A DNA stretch of 6,308 nt from an uncultured Erysipelotrichaceae bacterium (GTDB taxonomy: Bacteria > Bacillota_I > Bacilli_A > Erysipelotrichales > Erysipelotrichaceae), in assembly GCA_902766675.1 (NCBI GenBank), contig CACXEN010000197.1, forward strand, positions 1-6,308, given 5' to 3'. Below, one piece after another: positions 1 through 6,233 of this stretch. The position numbers and the translations under genes are program-made. The notes under the pieces are model-generated. The model was not told the origin of the DNA. It did not search any database and saw only the letters and a program-made list of their open reading frames with translations. Within the stretch, counting starts at the first letter, position 1; every line of letters starts with the position of its first letter.

Positions 1-12
1 AGAAATAAGTTT

Positions 13-40
13 AAAAAACCTAGTTAAATCTAGGTTTTTT
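13..40 (+). terminator. Rho-independent terminator of the gene upstream of the window
   Basis: A perfect 11-bp inverted repeat (AAAAAACCTAG / CTAGGTTTTTT) with a 6-base TTAAAT loop. Its core is CCTAG/CTAGG, with an A tract before and a T tract after, so it could act in both directions. No coding sequence is visible before it, so the terminated transcript lies outside the window. In several Firmicutes the SRP RNA gene sits just upstream of dnaX, so that RNA is a candidate, but nothing in the window shows it. Confidence 0.8.
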
Positions 41-48
41 GATATAAT
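21..48 (+). promoter_or_regulatory. Extended -10 promoter for dnaX-ybaB-recR
   Basis: The -10 hexamer TATAAT (43-48) is perfect and is preceded by TG one base away (40-41), giving the extended -10 form TGnTATAAT. The best -35 candidate is TAGTTA at 21-26 with a 16-bp spacer. It matches the consensus at only three of six positions and lies inside the upstream terminator hairpin, so the extended -10 probably does most of the work. Transcription would begin near position 55, leaving a leader of only about a dozen bases before the dnaX start. Confidence 0.65.
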
Positions 49-55
49 GAGAAGC

Positions 56-60
56 AGGAG
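56..60 (+). promoter_or_regulatory. dnaX ribosome binding site
   Basis: AGGAG lies seven bases before the ATG at 68 and decides the start. An in-frame ATG at 47 overlaps the -10 box of the promoter, so it would be upstream of the transcript. Confidence 0.8.
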
Positions 61-67
61 ATTAATC

Positions 68-1735
68 ATGGCAAGAACAGCTTTATACCAAAAATATAGA
101 TCATCAACATTTGACGAAGTTGTAGGACAAGAACATATTGTACAAGCAATTAAAAATGCGATTAAACAAGAAAAAGTAACGCATGCATACTTGTTTTGTG
201 GGCCTCGTGGCACAGGCAAAACAACAATGGCACGTATTCTTGCGAAAGCAGTCAATTGTGAGAATAAAGCAGAAGCTCCATGTGAAAAGTGCGAGAATTG
301 TTTAGCTGCGAATGATGGAACACATCCAGACATTATTGAAATTAATGCAGCGAATGAAACGCATGTTGAAAATATCAGAGATTTAATTGAAAGAGCAAGA
401 CTTGCGCCAATGCAAGGTGAAAATAAAATTTATATTATTGACGAGGTGCACCAATTATCAAGTGCAGCATCTAGTGCATTATTAAAAACATTAGAAGAAC
501 CACCAGAGAATGTAATATTTATTCTTGCGACTACCGATCCACAGAAATTACTTCCAACAATTATTTCTAGATGTCAAAGATATGATTTTACAAAGATAAC
601 AACAAAACAAATTGCGAATCATTTAATGCATGTCGCAAATTCAGAAAATATTAAATTAGAAGAATCTGCAGCATACACTATTGCGCAACTTGCGGAAGGT
701 GGAATGAGAGATGCCTTAAGTATATTGGATCAAAGCGCATCTTATTCTGCGGATAATATCACTGAAGAAGAAATAGAAAGAGTGTATGGACTTTCAACAA
801 ATGAAGAAAAACTCGAATTAATAAAAGACATGCTTGCATGTAATGTTGAAGGTGTAATCAAAAGAGTAGAAACATACGAAGAAAAAGGAATTGATTTACA
901 AAGATTCACAGATGGATTGATTGATATCTTAAAAGATACAGTTGTATTTGGACATACTCAAAAAAGTAATTTATTAAAAACAATAGATGTTAATACAGCG
1001 GCAGATCTTTTAGAAGTAACGAATGTAGATACATGCATGCAAATGGCAGAAGAGTTATTGCAAGCTAAAGAAAAATATAAATTTACTACATCAGCAATTA
1101 ATTGTTTTGAAGTGGTTTGCTTAGCTTTAGCAACAAGAGAAAAGCCTTTAAATAAAGGCAATGAGCGTGTTTCTGAAATTAAACCGGTTGTAATCAAAGA
1201 ACATGCTAGCATGGATGTAAAAGAACCGGAGAAAAAAGAAAAAATAACAAAAGAAGTTGAAACAAAAAAATATTCTCAAGAAGATATATTGTCGCTATTA
1301 GTGCAATGCAATAAAGAAGAAAAACAAAAAAGCGAAGATAGTTTTGCGAAGTTATCTTCTATAGAAGATTTAAGTGTAAAAAAATATATTGCTTTATTAA
1401 ATGATATTGTAGTTGGGCCAGCAGGAAAAGATTGCGTGCTCTTAATTACAAAATCTGATGCCATTTCTGAAATCATAAATGAAGCAGAAATGAATAAAGA
1501 ATTGTATATGTTTACGCGAGAATATTTAAATAATAAGAAAATGTTATTTGCACTCACGGAAAACGAATTAAAAGATGCAACAGAAGAATTTAGAAATAGA
1601 ATGCAAACAAATACATTGCCAGAAGCAATGAAGATAAAAAAGTATAAAGCAGAGAAAAAGAGTGAACAGACACCTGAAGAAAAAGTAATTGAGTTATTTG
1701 GGGAAGAAAATGTTGAAATTATAGGAGGCGAATGA
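68..1735 (+). CDS. dnaX: DNA polymerase III subunits gamma and tau
   Basis: Clamp-loader ATPase of the replicative polymerase: it opens and loads the sliding clamp, and the full-length tau form links polymerases to the helicase. The 555-residue product starts MARTALYQKYR, typical of the family. Visible in order: Walker A GPRGTGKT (45-52), zinc-binding cysteines C64, C72, C75 and C78, Walker B with DEVH (125-128), sensor 1 around ATTDPQK (154-160), the SRC arginine-finger motif (167-169), and sensor 2 GGMRDALS (211-218, R214). Domain III ends near residue 358. A charged, lysine- and glutamate-rich linker (about 359-401) follows, then the tau-specific C-terminal region. The ATG at 68 is preferred over the in-frame ATG at 47 because it has a good ribosome binding site and follows the promoter. 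The stop overlaps the ybaB start by one base. A possible frameshift site is listed separately. Confidence 0.97.
   Translation: MARTALYQKYRSSTFDEVVGQEHIVQAIKNAIKQEKVTHAYLFCGPRGTGKTTMARILAKAVNCENKAEAPCEKCENCLAANDGTHPDIIEINAANETHVENIRDLIERARLAPMQGENKIYIIDEVHQLSSAASSALLKTLEEPPENVIFILATTDPQKLLPTIISRCQRYDFTKITTKQIANHLMHVANSENIKLEESAAYTIAQLAEGGMRDALSILDQSASYSADNITEEEIERVYGLSTNEEKLELIKDMLACNVEGVIKRVETYEEKGIDLQRFTDGLIDILKDTVVFGHTQKSNLLKTIDVNTAADLLEVTNVDTCMQMAEELLQAKEKYKFTTSAINCFEVVCLALATREKPLNKGNERVSEIKPVVIKEHASMDVKEPEKKEKITKEVETKKYSQEDILSLLVQCNKEEKQKSEDSFAKLSSIEDLSVKKYIALLNDIVVGPAGKDCVLLITKSDAISEIINEAEMNKELYMFTREYLNNKKMLFALTENELKDATEEFRNRMQTNTLPEAMKIKKYKAEKKSEQTPEEKVIELFGEENVEIIGGE
1264..1270 (+). 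other. Candidate -1 slippery heptamer A AAA AAA in dnaX
   Basis: Seven adenines span the end of codon T399 and the two lysine codons 400-401, in the phase needed for tandem -1 slippage (A AAA AAA). A -1 shift reads 14 more codons and stops at TAA 1312-1314, giving a product of about 415 residues. It would keep the ATPase, domain III and the linker but lose the tau region, close in size to the 431-residue E. coli gamma. I see no strong downstream stem-loop and no well-spaced upstream Shine-Dalgarno-like stimulator; the nearest GGAG, at 1228-1231, is too far away. Transcriptional slippage on the A7 run is an alternative. Adenine runs are common here, so this may be chance. Confidence 0.4.
1723..1728 (+). 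promoter_or_regulatory. ybaB ribosome binding site inside the dnaX end
   Basis: A perfect AGGAGG overlaps the last codons of dnaX. It sits six bases before the ATG at 1735 but only three before the ATG at 1732, so it favours the second of the two adjacent methionine codons. Confidence 0.8.
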
Positions 1736-2043
1736 TGGATTTAGAAAAATTGATGCAAGAAGCACAAAAGATGCAAGAAAGTTTAAGTAACATTGACGCT
1801 GAATTAAGCGAAACAATTTATGAAGGAAATACTGGCGGAGAAGAAGGCGTTACTGTAAAAGTAAATGGAAGAAATGAAATCCAAGAAGTAATTATTGCGG
1901 ATGAATTGTTAAGTGTTGAAAACAAAGAAATGTTACAAGATATGATTTTGGTTGCGGCTAATAATGCTGTTGAAAAAGCAGGCAAAGATCGTGAAGAAAA
2001 ACTTGGTGTAGCTACAGCCGGATTAGATATTCCGGGGATGTAA
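1735..2043 (+). CDS. ybaB: YbaB/EbfC-family nucleoid-associated protein
   Basis: A small dimeric DNA-binding protein of the YbaB/EbfC family, which coats or bends the nucleoid. It is almost always encoded between dnaX and recR, but its precise role is not settled. The 102-residue product has the family layout: an N-terminal amphipathic helix (about 1-24, LEKLMQEAQKMQE), a central beta region with GGEEGVTVKVNG (33-44) and the I(Q/K)xVxI strand, a long C-terminal helix with DMILVAANNAVEKA, and a glycine-rich tail ending GLDIPGM, which matches the usual GxPPGM-type end. The start at 1735 is chosen from the spacing to AGGAGG. It shares one base with the dnaX stop (TGATG), so translation is probably coupled. 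The ATG at 1732 would add one residue. Confidence 0.95.
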   Translation: MDLEKLMQEAQKMQESLSNIDAELSETIYEGNTGGEEGVTVKVNGRNEIQEVIIADELLSVENKEMLQDMILVAANNAVEKAGKDREEKLGVATAGLDIPGM

Positions 2044-2045
2044 GA

Positions 2046-2639
2046 ATGTATCCAAAAAGCTTAGCGGAATTGATTGAAAGCTTTCGCAAATTACCTGGTG
2101 TTGGTGAGAAAACAGCAGAAAGATATGCTTTGTGGGCTACCGAAATGAATGAAGAGGTAGTAAATGAATTTGCTAAATCTTTAGTGAATGTAAAAACAAA
2201 ACTACACAAATGCAAGATTTGCGGAAACCTTAGTGAAGATGATGTATGCGAAGTGTGCAATGACTCTTCTAGAAACAACAAAATGATTCTTGTTGTGCAA
2301 TCACCAAAAGATGTGATTGCGATGGAAAGATTAGAAGAGTTTAGAGGCGTATACCATGTATTAGGTGGACTAATATCATCTTCAAAAGGAGTGATGCCAG
2401 AAGATTTAAGTATTAATAGCCTAATTGATCGTGCAAAAAATGCAGATGAAGTTGTGCTAGCAACAAATACTACAATGGATGGCGAAACAACAGCGATGTA
2501 TTTAAATAAATTATTACAAGAAAATTGTCCTGATGTGTTGGTTACTAGAATTGCACATGGATTACCATCCGGAGGATTCCTAGATTACGCTGATGAAATG
2601 ACATTGGCGCATGCATTATCTGGACGAAATAAAATGTAA
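2046..2639 (+). CDS. recR: Recombination mediator protein RecR
   Basis: RecR works with RecO (and RecF) to load RecA on SSB-covered single-stranded gaps. Its 197 residues match the usual length. In order: helix-hairpin-helix LPGVGEKTAERYA (16-28), a C4 zinc finger (C56, C59, C68, C71), and a TOPRIM domain starting at ILVVQSPKDVIAMERLEEF (81-99), with YHVLGG (103-108) and ATNTTMDGETTAMYL. The conserved C-terminal RIAHGLPSGG and LAHALSGR are present. Two TOPRIM loops differ from what I know of E. coli and B. subtilis RecR: ISSSKGVMPED replaces ISPxDGIGPED, and TTMDGE replaces NPxxEGE. The start is two bases after the ybaB stop with only a weak GGGG upstream at 2034-2037, so coupling to ybaB is likely. 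Confidence 0.97.
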   Translation: MYPKSLAELIESFRKLPGVGEKTAERYALWATEMNEEVVNEFAKSLVNVKTKLHKCKICGNLSEDDVCEVCNDSSRNNKMILVVQSPKDVIAMERLEEFRGVYHVLGGLISSSKGVMPEDLSINSLIDRAKNADEVVLATNTTMDGETTAMYLNKLLQENCPDVLVTRIAHGLPSGGFLDYADEMTLAHALSGRNKM

Positions 2640-2657
2640 AAGATATTGAATATTCTT

Positions 2658-2662
2658 AGAGG
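2658..2662 (+). promoter_or_regulatory. Ribosome binding site of the EVE-like gene
   Basis: AGAGG lies five bases before the ATG at 2668. An in-frame TAA directly before that ATG (2665-2667) excludes any longer reading. The 28-bp gap from recR holds no terminator or clear promoter, so the gene is probably read with recR. Confidence 0.6.
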
Positions 2663-2667
2663 TATAA

Positions 2668-3573
2668 ATGAGTTCAATTGCATATGTGACAGACGAAATG
2701 ATGCTTGAATACCATCGACTATGTCGAAACAGAACGATATTATTCTGGCGGATATCAAGTAAAAAGAAATTCTCAGATTTCAGAAAAGGAGATCTGTTGT
2801 TCTTTTTTGCGCGTACTACACACAGTCGTAAAAAAGGTCTAGTTGGATATGCTCATTTTGATTCAGTGAAAAGACTATCACTCAAACAAATGTGGAGAAT
2901 GTATGGTCAAGCTACTGGATATGATAATGAAACATATTTAACCGAAGCAATTGAAAAAGCCTCAAAGGGAAATATTCCAAAACAGATGTCCTGTTTATAT
3001 TTAACAGATGTTGTATTCTTTATTACACCAATTTATCCAGAAGAGGTGAATTTAGATATTCCAAAGAATCTGGAAAGTTATTGTTATCTAGATAGAAACG
3101 ATCCAAAGATCACAGTGAACATTTTGAAGAAAGCTGAAGAAAGAGGAATAGATATTTGGAGCGCAGATAACAGTACACCTCCAGAAGAAATATTTGCGAA
3201 AGATGAAGTGAGGCATCAAATCGCAGTGATACATAAAGAAATTGGCAAAGAAGCTGGTAGCGAAAAAGAAAGAAACCAAACCTATAAGTTAGCAAAGTTA
3301 AAAGTTGCACTTGAAGGTTGGGAAATGGTAAGAGGCTCAAGAACAGATTGTTTAAGAGTGGACACAAATACCATCACAATCGCGATGCCATTTGTTTGCC
3401 AAGCAAACGATAAAGATCTTCGTGTTCGAGAATATATCGGAAGAATTGCGATGTATCACATGTGGTTGAAGAAAGCGCATATTGATAAAAGGTTATCCTT
3501 TATGGTTTTAGGACACAACATACCACAAGAGATAACTGACTATGTGGAGCAGTTTAACAATGAACAATTATGA
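2668..3573 (+). CDS. EVE/PUA-like domain protein with a degenerate nuclease-like C-terminus
   Basis: I do not recognise a named family. The first 120 or so residues look like an EVE/PUA-type fold: ILFWRISSKKKFSDFRKGDLLFFFAR (24-49, the R-x-S-x-x-x-F and GDLLFFF pattern), KGLVGYAHF (56-64), W76 with YGQATGY (79-85), and CLYLTDVVFF (109-118). Such domains bind modified bases in DNA or RNA. A linker (about 125-200) leads to a C-terminal part laid out like a PD-(D/E)XK nuclease: helix AKLKVALEGW (209-218), TD (226-227), strand TITIAMPF (235-242), REYIGRIAMY (254-263, like the usual GQxxxY helix) and strand LSFMVLG. The expected ExK on the strand is replaced by I-A-M, so catalysis is unlikely. The protein has no signal peptide or membrane segment. 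It sits between recR and mnmG and overlaps mnmG by 14 bases, so the two are probably co-translated. Both domain calls are pattern inference; function is unknown. Confidence 0.85.
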   Translation: MSSIAYVTDEMMLEYHRLCRNRTILFWRISSKKKFSDFRKGDLLFFFARTTHSRKKGLVGYAHFDSVKRLSLKQMWRMYGQATGYDNETYLTEAIEKASKGNIPKQMSCLYLTDVVFFITPIYPEEVNLDIPKNLESYCYLDRNDPKITVNILKKAEERGIDIWSADNSTPPEEIFAKDEVRHQIAVIHKEIGKEAGSEKERNQTYKLAKLKVALEGWEMVRGSRTDCLRVDTNTITIAMPFVCQANDKDLRVREYIGRIAMYHMWLKKAHIDKRLSFMVLGHNIPQEITDYVEQFNNEQL

Positions 3574-5428
3574 TGTCATTGTAATCGGGGCTGGACACGC
3601 AGGCATTGAAGCAGCACTTGCTTGTGCAAGGCTTAATAAAGAAACACTTTTGGTAACTTTGTCAAAAGAAAACATCGGAAAAATGCCATGTAACCCATCT
3701 GTAGGTGGTCCTGCAAAAGGTATTGTGGTGAGAGAAATTGATGCATTGGGCGGTGAAATGTCGAAGGCAGCAGACAAAACAGCACTACAATTCAAGATGT
3801 TAAATAGCGCAAAGGGGCCGGGTGTTAGAGCGCTTAGAGTCCAATCTGATAAATTAGAATATTCAAAATATATGCAAAATGTTTGCTTGACACAGGAGCA
3901 CCTCACAGTTCTTGAAGGCATGGCAATTCGCATTAATGTTAAAAATCAAAAAGCAACTGGAATTACATTGAAAGATGGATCAATTATTTCCGGGGAAATA
4001 ATTATTTTGACAACTGGAACTTATATGGCTGGTGTCAATATGATTTCTGATGAAGTAAAAAAAGGTGGTCCTGATTTAGAAGAGACTACTGAAGATTTAT
4101 CAGCTTCATTAAGAGAAATGGGATTAAAAACATTCCGATTAAAAACAGGAACACCGCCAAGAGTTCTAACTGACTCAATTGATTTTTCAAAAACAAAATT
4201 AGAATTAGGGACTGAAGGATTCCTTCACTTTTCAGAAGAGACGAAAGAAATTCTTCCTTTTGAAAAACAAGTGCCATGTTATATGACACATACCACAGCA
4301 GAAACACACGAATTAATTTATAACAATTTAAATCGTTCAAGTATGTATTCTGGTGTAGTCAAAGGAGTAGGTCCGAGATATTGTCCTTCTATAGAAGATA
4401 AGTTAGTAAGATTTAAAGATAAACCAAGACATCTATTATTTTTAGAACCAGAATCTTTATCTTTAGACACAACATATATACAAGGTTTTTCTACCTCACT
4501 ACCAAGAGATGTACAAGAAAAAATGACAAAGACACTTCCTGGTTTTGAGAATTGTGTCATTAAAAAATATGCATATGCGATAGAGTATGATGCGATTGAT
4601 CCACTCCAAATGAAGCCAAGTTTAGAAAATAAGTATATAGAAAACTTATTTACAGCTGGCCAAGTCAATGGAACTTCTGGTTATGAAGAGGCAGCAGGCC
4701 AAGGATTGCTAGCAGGTATTAATGCATGTAGAAAAATTGATGGTAAAAGTCCAATTATTCTAGGTAGAGACCAAGCATATATTGGAGTGTTGATAGATGA
4801 TTTATCCACAAAAGGCACTTTAGAGCCATATAGACTATTAACGTCTCGAGCAGAATTTAGATTATTATTACGTCATGATAATGCAGAGAGAAGATTAATT
4901 GATATTGGTAAAGAAATTGGCCTAATTGGGTCTAATAGATATGAAGCTTATTTAAAAAAGCTAGAAAACGAAAAAGAATTAACCGAAAGGTTAGAAAATA
5001 CATTGTTTTATCTTGATGATGATAATGTAAGTAAATATTTAAAAGAATGTGGATATGAAGAAAATCAACATATTGGCGTACGCGGGCTAGATCTAATAAA
5101 GCGACCAAAAGTAAACACAAAAGAACTATTTGGGACAATCAATGAAGAAGTAGACGAAGAAGCCGCTACGCAATGCGATATTAATATTAAATATAAAGGA
5201 TATATTGATAAAGCAAAACGAGAAGCGAAAAAATTAAAAGCGATGGAAGATATTAAGCTAGGTGTCGACTTCAATTATGATGCAGTAGAAAATCTGTCAT
5301 TAGAAGGTAGACAAAAATTATCTGAAATCAAACCTGCGACGATGGGACAAGCATCAAGAATATCAGGTGTAAATCCAGCTGATCTAGCTGTATTAGCTAT
5401 TGCTTTAAAACAAAGGAATAGCAATTGA
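3560..5428 (+). CDS. mnmG: tRNA uridine-5-carboxymethylaminomethyl modification enzyme MnmG
   Basis: FAD-dependent subunit of the MnmE-MnmG complex, which adds the carboxymethylaminomethyl group to U34 of tRNAs reading split codon boxes. The 622 residues match the family. Visible are the FAD-binding GAGHAG (10-15), the CNPSVGGPAKG loop (44-54), GPRYCPSIEDK (271-281, the GidA signature with C275), AGQVNGTSGYEEAAGQG (from 366, second signature), and the C-terminal helical domain with YIDKAKREAKKL and the ending PATMGQASRISGVNPADLAVLAI. The ATG at 3560 is chosen because it gives the standard MNNYDVIVIGAG start, with GGAG ten bases upstream. An in-frame ATG at 3542 would add six residues the family lacks. 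The gene overlaps its upstream neighbour by 14 bases. Its usual partner mnmE is not in the window. Confidence 0.97.
   Translation: MNNYDVIVIGAGHAGIEAALACARLNKETLLVTLSKENIGKMPCNPSVGGPAKGIVVREIDALGGEMSKAADKTALQFKMLNSAKGPGVRALRVQSDKLEYSKYMQNVCLTQEHLTVLEGMAIRINVKNQKATGITLKDGSIISGEIIILTTGTYMAGVNMISDEVKKGGPDLEETTEDLSASLREMGLKTFRLKTGTPPRVLTDSIDFSKTKLELGTEGFLHFSEETKEILPFEKQVPCYMTHTTAETHELIYNNLNRSSMYSGVVKGVGPRYCPSIEDKLVRFKDKPRHLLFLEPESLSLDTTYIQGFSTSLPRDVQEKMTKTLPGFENCVIKKYAYAIEYDAIDPLQMKPSLENKYIENLFTAGQVNGTSGYEEAAGQGLLAGINACRKIDGKSPIILGRDQAYIGVLIDDLSTKGTLEPYRLLTSRAEFRLLLRHDNAERRLIDIGKEIGLIGSNRYEAYLKKLENEKELTERLENTLFYLDDDNVSKYLKECGYEENQHIGVRGLDLIKRPKVNTKELFGTINEEVDEEAATQCDINIKYKGYIDKAKREAKKLKAMEDIKLGVDFNYDAVENLSLEGRQKLSEIKPATMGQASRISGVNPADLAVLAIALKQRNSN
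4802..4810 (+). promoter_or_regulatory. Perfect DnaA box inside mnmG
   Basis: TTATCCACA matches the DnaA box consensus exactly. It encodes Leu-Ser-Thr in a conserved DDLxTKGT segment of MnmG, so part of it is explained by the protein. It lies about 660 bp upstream of the DnaA box cluster in the mnmG-rsmG gap and has the same orientation as two of those boxes. An isolated 9-mer can arise by chance, so its role is uncertain. Confidence 0.4.
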
Positions 5429-5429
5429 T

Positions 5430-5438
5430 TGTGGAAAA
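5430..5438 (-). promoter_or_regulatory. DnaA box variant, reverse orientation
   Basis: TGTGGAAAA reads TTTTCCACA on the minus strand, one mismatch from TTATCCACA. It begins two bases after the mnmG stop and ends three bases before a TATAAT sequence, so a bound DnaA could affect a promoter there. Confidence 0.55.
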
Positions 5439-5441
5439 TCA

Positions 5442-5447
5442 TATAAT
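5442..5447 (+). promoter_or_regulatory. Possible -10 element upstream of rsmG
   Basis: A perfect TATAAT, but no acceptable -35 at 16-18 bp and no TGn extension. The three DnaA boxes lie on both sides of it. A second weak candidate is TAAAAT at 5521-5526, close to the rsmG start. Either could give rsmG transcription separate from mnmG; neither is convincing alone. Confidence 0.3.
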
Positions 5448-5468
5448 CAACAATAGTTGAAAGTGTAA

Positions 5469-5477
5469 TTATCCACA
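5469..5477 (+). promoter_or_regulatory. Perfect DnaA box
   Basis: TTATCCACA matches the high-affinity consensus exactly. It sits in non-coding DNA, so no protein constraint explains it, and lies 25 bp from the next box in the same orientation. Confidence 0.7.
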
Positions 5478-5493
5478 ATTGGAGAAAAATTAT

Positions 5494-5502
5494 TTTTCCA
5501 CA
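5494..5502 (+). promoter_or_regulatory. DnaA box variant
   Basis: TTTTCCACA differs from consensus by one base (A to T at position three). It forms a near direct repeat with the perfect box: ATTATCCACAA at 5468-5478 and ATTATTTTTCCACAA at 5489-5503. Confidence 0.55.
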
Positions 5503-5534
5503 AAATAGTGAAATATGCGATAAAATAAGGATTT

Positions 5535-6233
5535 ATGAATAGTGTTGAATTAAAACAAAATGCTGAAAATATTGGAATTGATCTAAATGAAGAAATGCTT
5601 GAAAAGTTAGATATTTATTGTCAATTATTGCAAGAATGGAATAAGAAAATGAATCTAACCGCAATTGTTGAAACAGAAGATATCTATGAGAAACATTTCT
5701 ATGATTCGATTCTCCCACTGCAATATATCAATAAGGGAAAGTTGATAGATGTTGGTACTGGGGCTGGGTTTCCAGGTATTGTATTCAAAATCGTTCGTGA
5801 GGATCTAGATATCACATTATTAGAACCTATCAAAAAAAGATGCATATTTCTTGAAGAAGTAATTAATCAATTAAATTTAAAGAATATTGAAGTAGTAAAT
5901 GCACGTGCAGAGGATTATGTACAAAAGAAAAGAGAAAGCTACGATTATGCATGTGCAAGAGCAGTCGCAAATTTAAATATATTATCTGAGTTATGCATAC
6001 CTTTTATAAAAGTAGGAGGAATCTTTCTTGCGATGAAAGGGAATAAAGCAGTGGAAGAGCATCATGACGCAATTGGTGCTATTCAATTACTTGGATGTGA
6101 TTTGCATACAAAACAATCAACGACATTAAGTAATGAAGATATAAGAATTAATTTGTTTTATGAAAAGGAAAAGGAAACACCAAATAAGTATCCGCGCAAT
6201 TATGGCGCAATAAAGAAAAAACCATTGAAATAA
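5535..6233 (+). CDS. rsmG: 16S rRNA (guanine-527-N7)-methyltransferase RsmG
   Basis: A SAM-dependent methyltransferase that makes m7G527 (E. coli numbering) in the 530 loop of 16S rRNA; loss of it gives low-level streptomycin resistance in other bacteria. The 232 residues match the family. Visible are the N-terminal helix with EWNKKMNLTAI (34-44), HFYDSI (54-59), the SAM-binding loop DVGTGAGFPG (72-81), an acidic residue after strand two in LLEPIKKRCIFLEEV, the CARAVANL segment, and the C-terminal KYPRNYGAIKKKPL. An in-frame TAA at 5526-5528 just upstream fixes the ATG at 5535 as the first possible start. The only Shine-Dalgarno-like sequence, AAGGA at 5527-5531, is just three bases away, so initiation may be weak. 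The DnaA box cluster lies directly upstream. Confidence 0.96.
   Translation: MNSVELKQNAENIGIDLNEEMLEKLDIYCQLLQEWNKKMNLTAIVETEDIYEKHFYDSILPLQYINKGKLIDVGTGAGFPGIVFKIVREDLDITLLEPIKKRCIFLEEVINQLNLKNIEVVNARAEDYVQKKRESYDYACARAVANLNILSELCIPFIKVGGIFLAMKGNKAVEEHHDAIGAIQLLGCDLHTKQSTTLSNEDIRINLFYEKEKETPNKYPRNYGAIKKKPLK

Larger units (their letters stand above)
5429..5503. repeat. 10-bp inverted repeat flanking the DnaA box cluster
   Basis: TTGTGGAAAA (5429-5438) and TTTTCCACAA (5494-5503) are exact reverse complements 55 bp apart, one outer DnaA box in each arm. A perfect box lies between them. The spacing is too long for a terminator hairpin, so this looks like a paired protein-binding arrangement. 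Confidence 0.6.
5429..5534. other. mnmG-rsmG intergenic DnaA box cluster, possible origin segment
   Basis: This 106-bp spacer is about one quarter GC by hand count and is the only real intergenic gap in the window. It holds one perfect DnaA box and two TTTTCCACA variants within 73 bp, plus a hairpin-prone A/T-rich stretch (5481-5499). Gene context supports an origin link: mnmG-rsmG-parB/noc and dnaX-recR lie near oriC in many Firmicutes, and E. coli oriC adjoins mnmG. I could not identify an unwinding element or DnaA-trio with confidence. It may be part of oriC, a DnaA reservoir, or a DnaA-controlled promoter of rsmG. Confidence 0.6.

Noticed and set aside
47..67. Upstream in-frame ATG adding seven residues to DnaX
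   Set aside because: The ATG overlaps the TATAAT -10 box and has no ribosome binding site; the ATG at 68 gives the standard DnaX N-terminus.
2298..2300. Glutamine in place of the TOPRIM glutamate in RecR (VVQSPKDV)
   Set aside because: B. subtilis RecR, as I recall it, has VVQDPKDV, so glutamine is normal in Firmicutes.
2891..2899. TGTGGAGAA as a further DnaA box in the EVE-like gene
   Set aside because: It has one mismatch to consensus, stands alone inside coding sequence and is easily expected by chance.
3542..3559. Upstream in-frame ATG adding six residues to MnmG
   Set aside because: The extra residues are not part of the family N-terminus, and GGAG is too close to that ATG; 3560 has a usable site.
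3568..3933. 121-codon open frame on the minus strand inside mnmG
   Set aside because: It lies wholly opposite a strongly conserved gene, has no ribosome binding site that I can see and no recognisable motif; other minus-strand frames fail in the same way.
5447..5499. Hairpins TCAAC-AATA-GTTGA (5447-5460) and the GGAGAAAAA/TTTTTCC stem (5481-5499) as a terminator for mnmG
   Set aside because: Neither is followed by a T tract and the stems are short or bulged; the DnaA box explanation fits the bases better.
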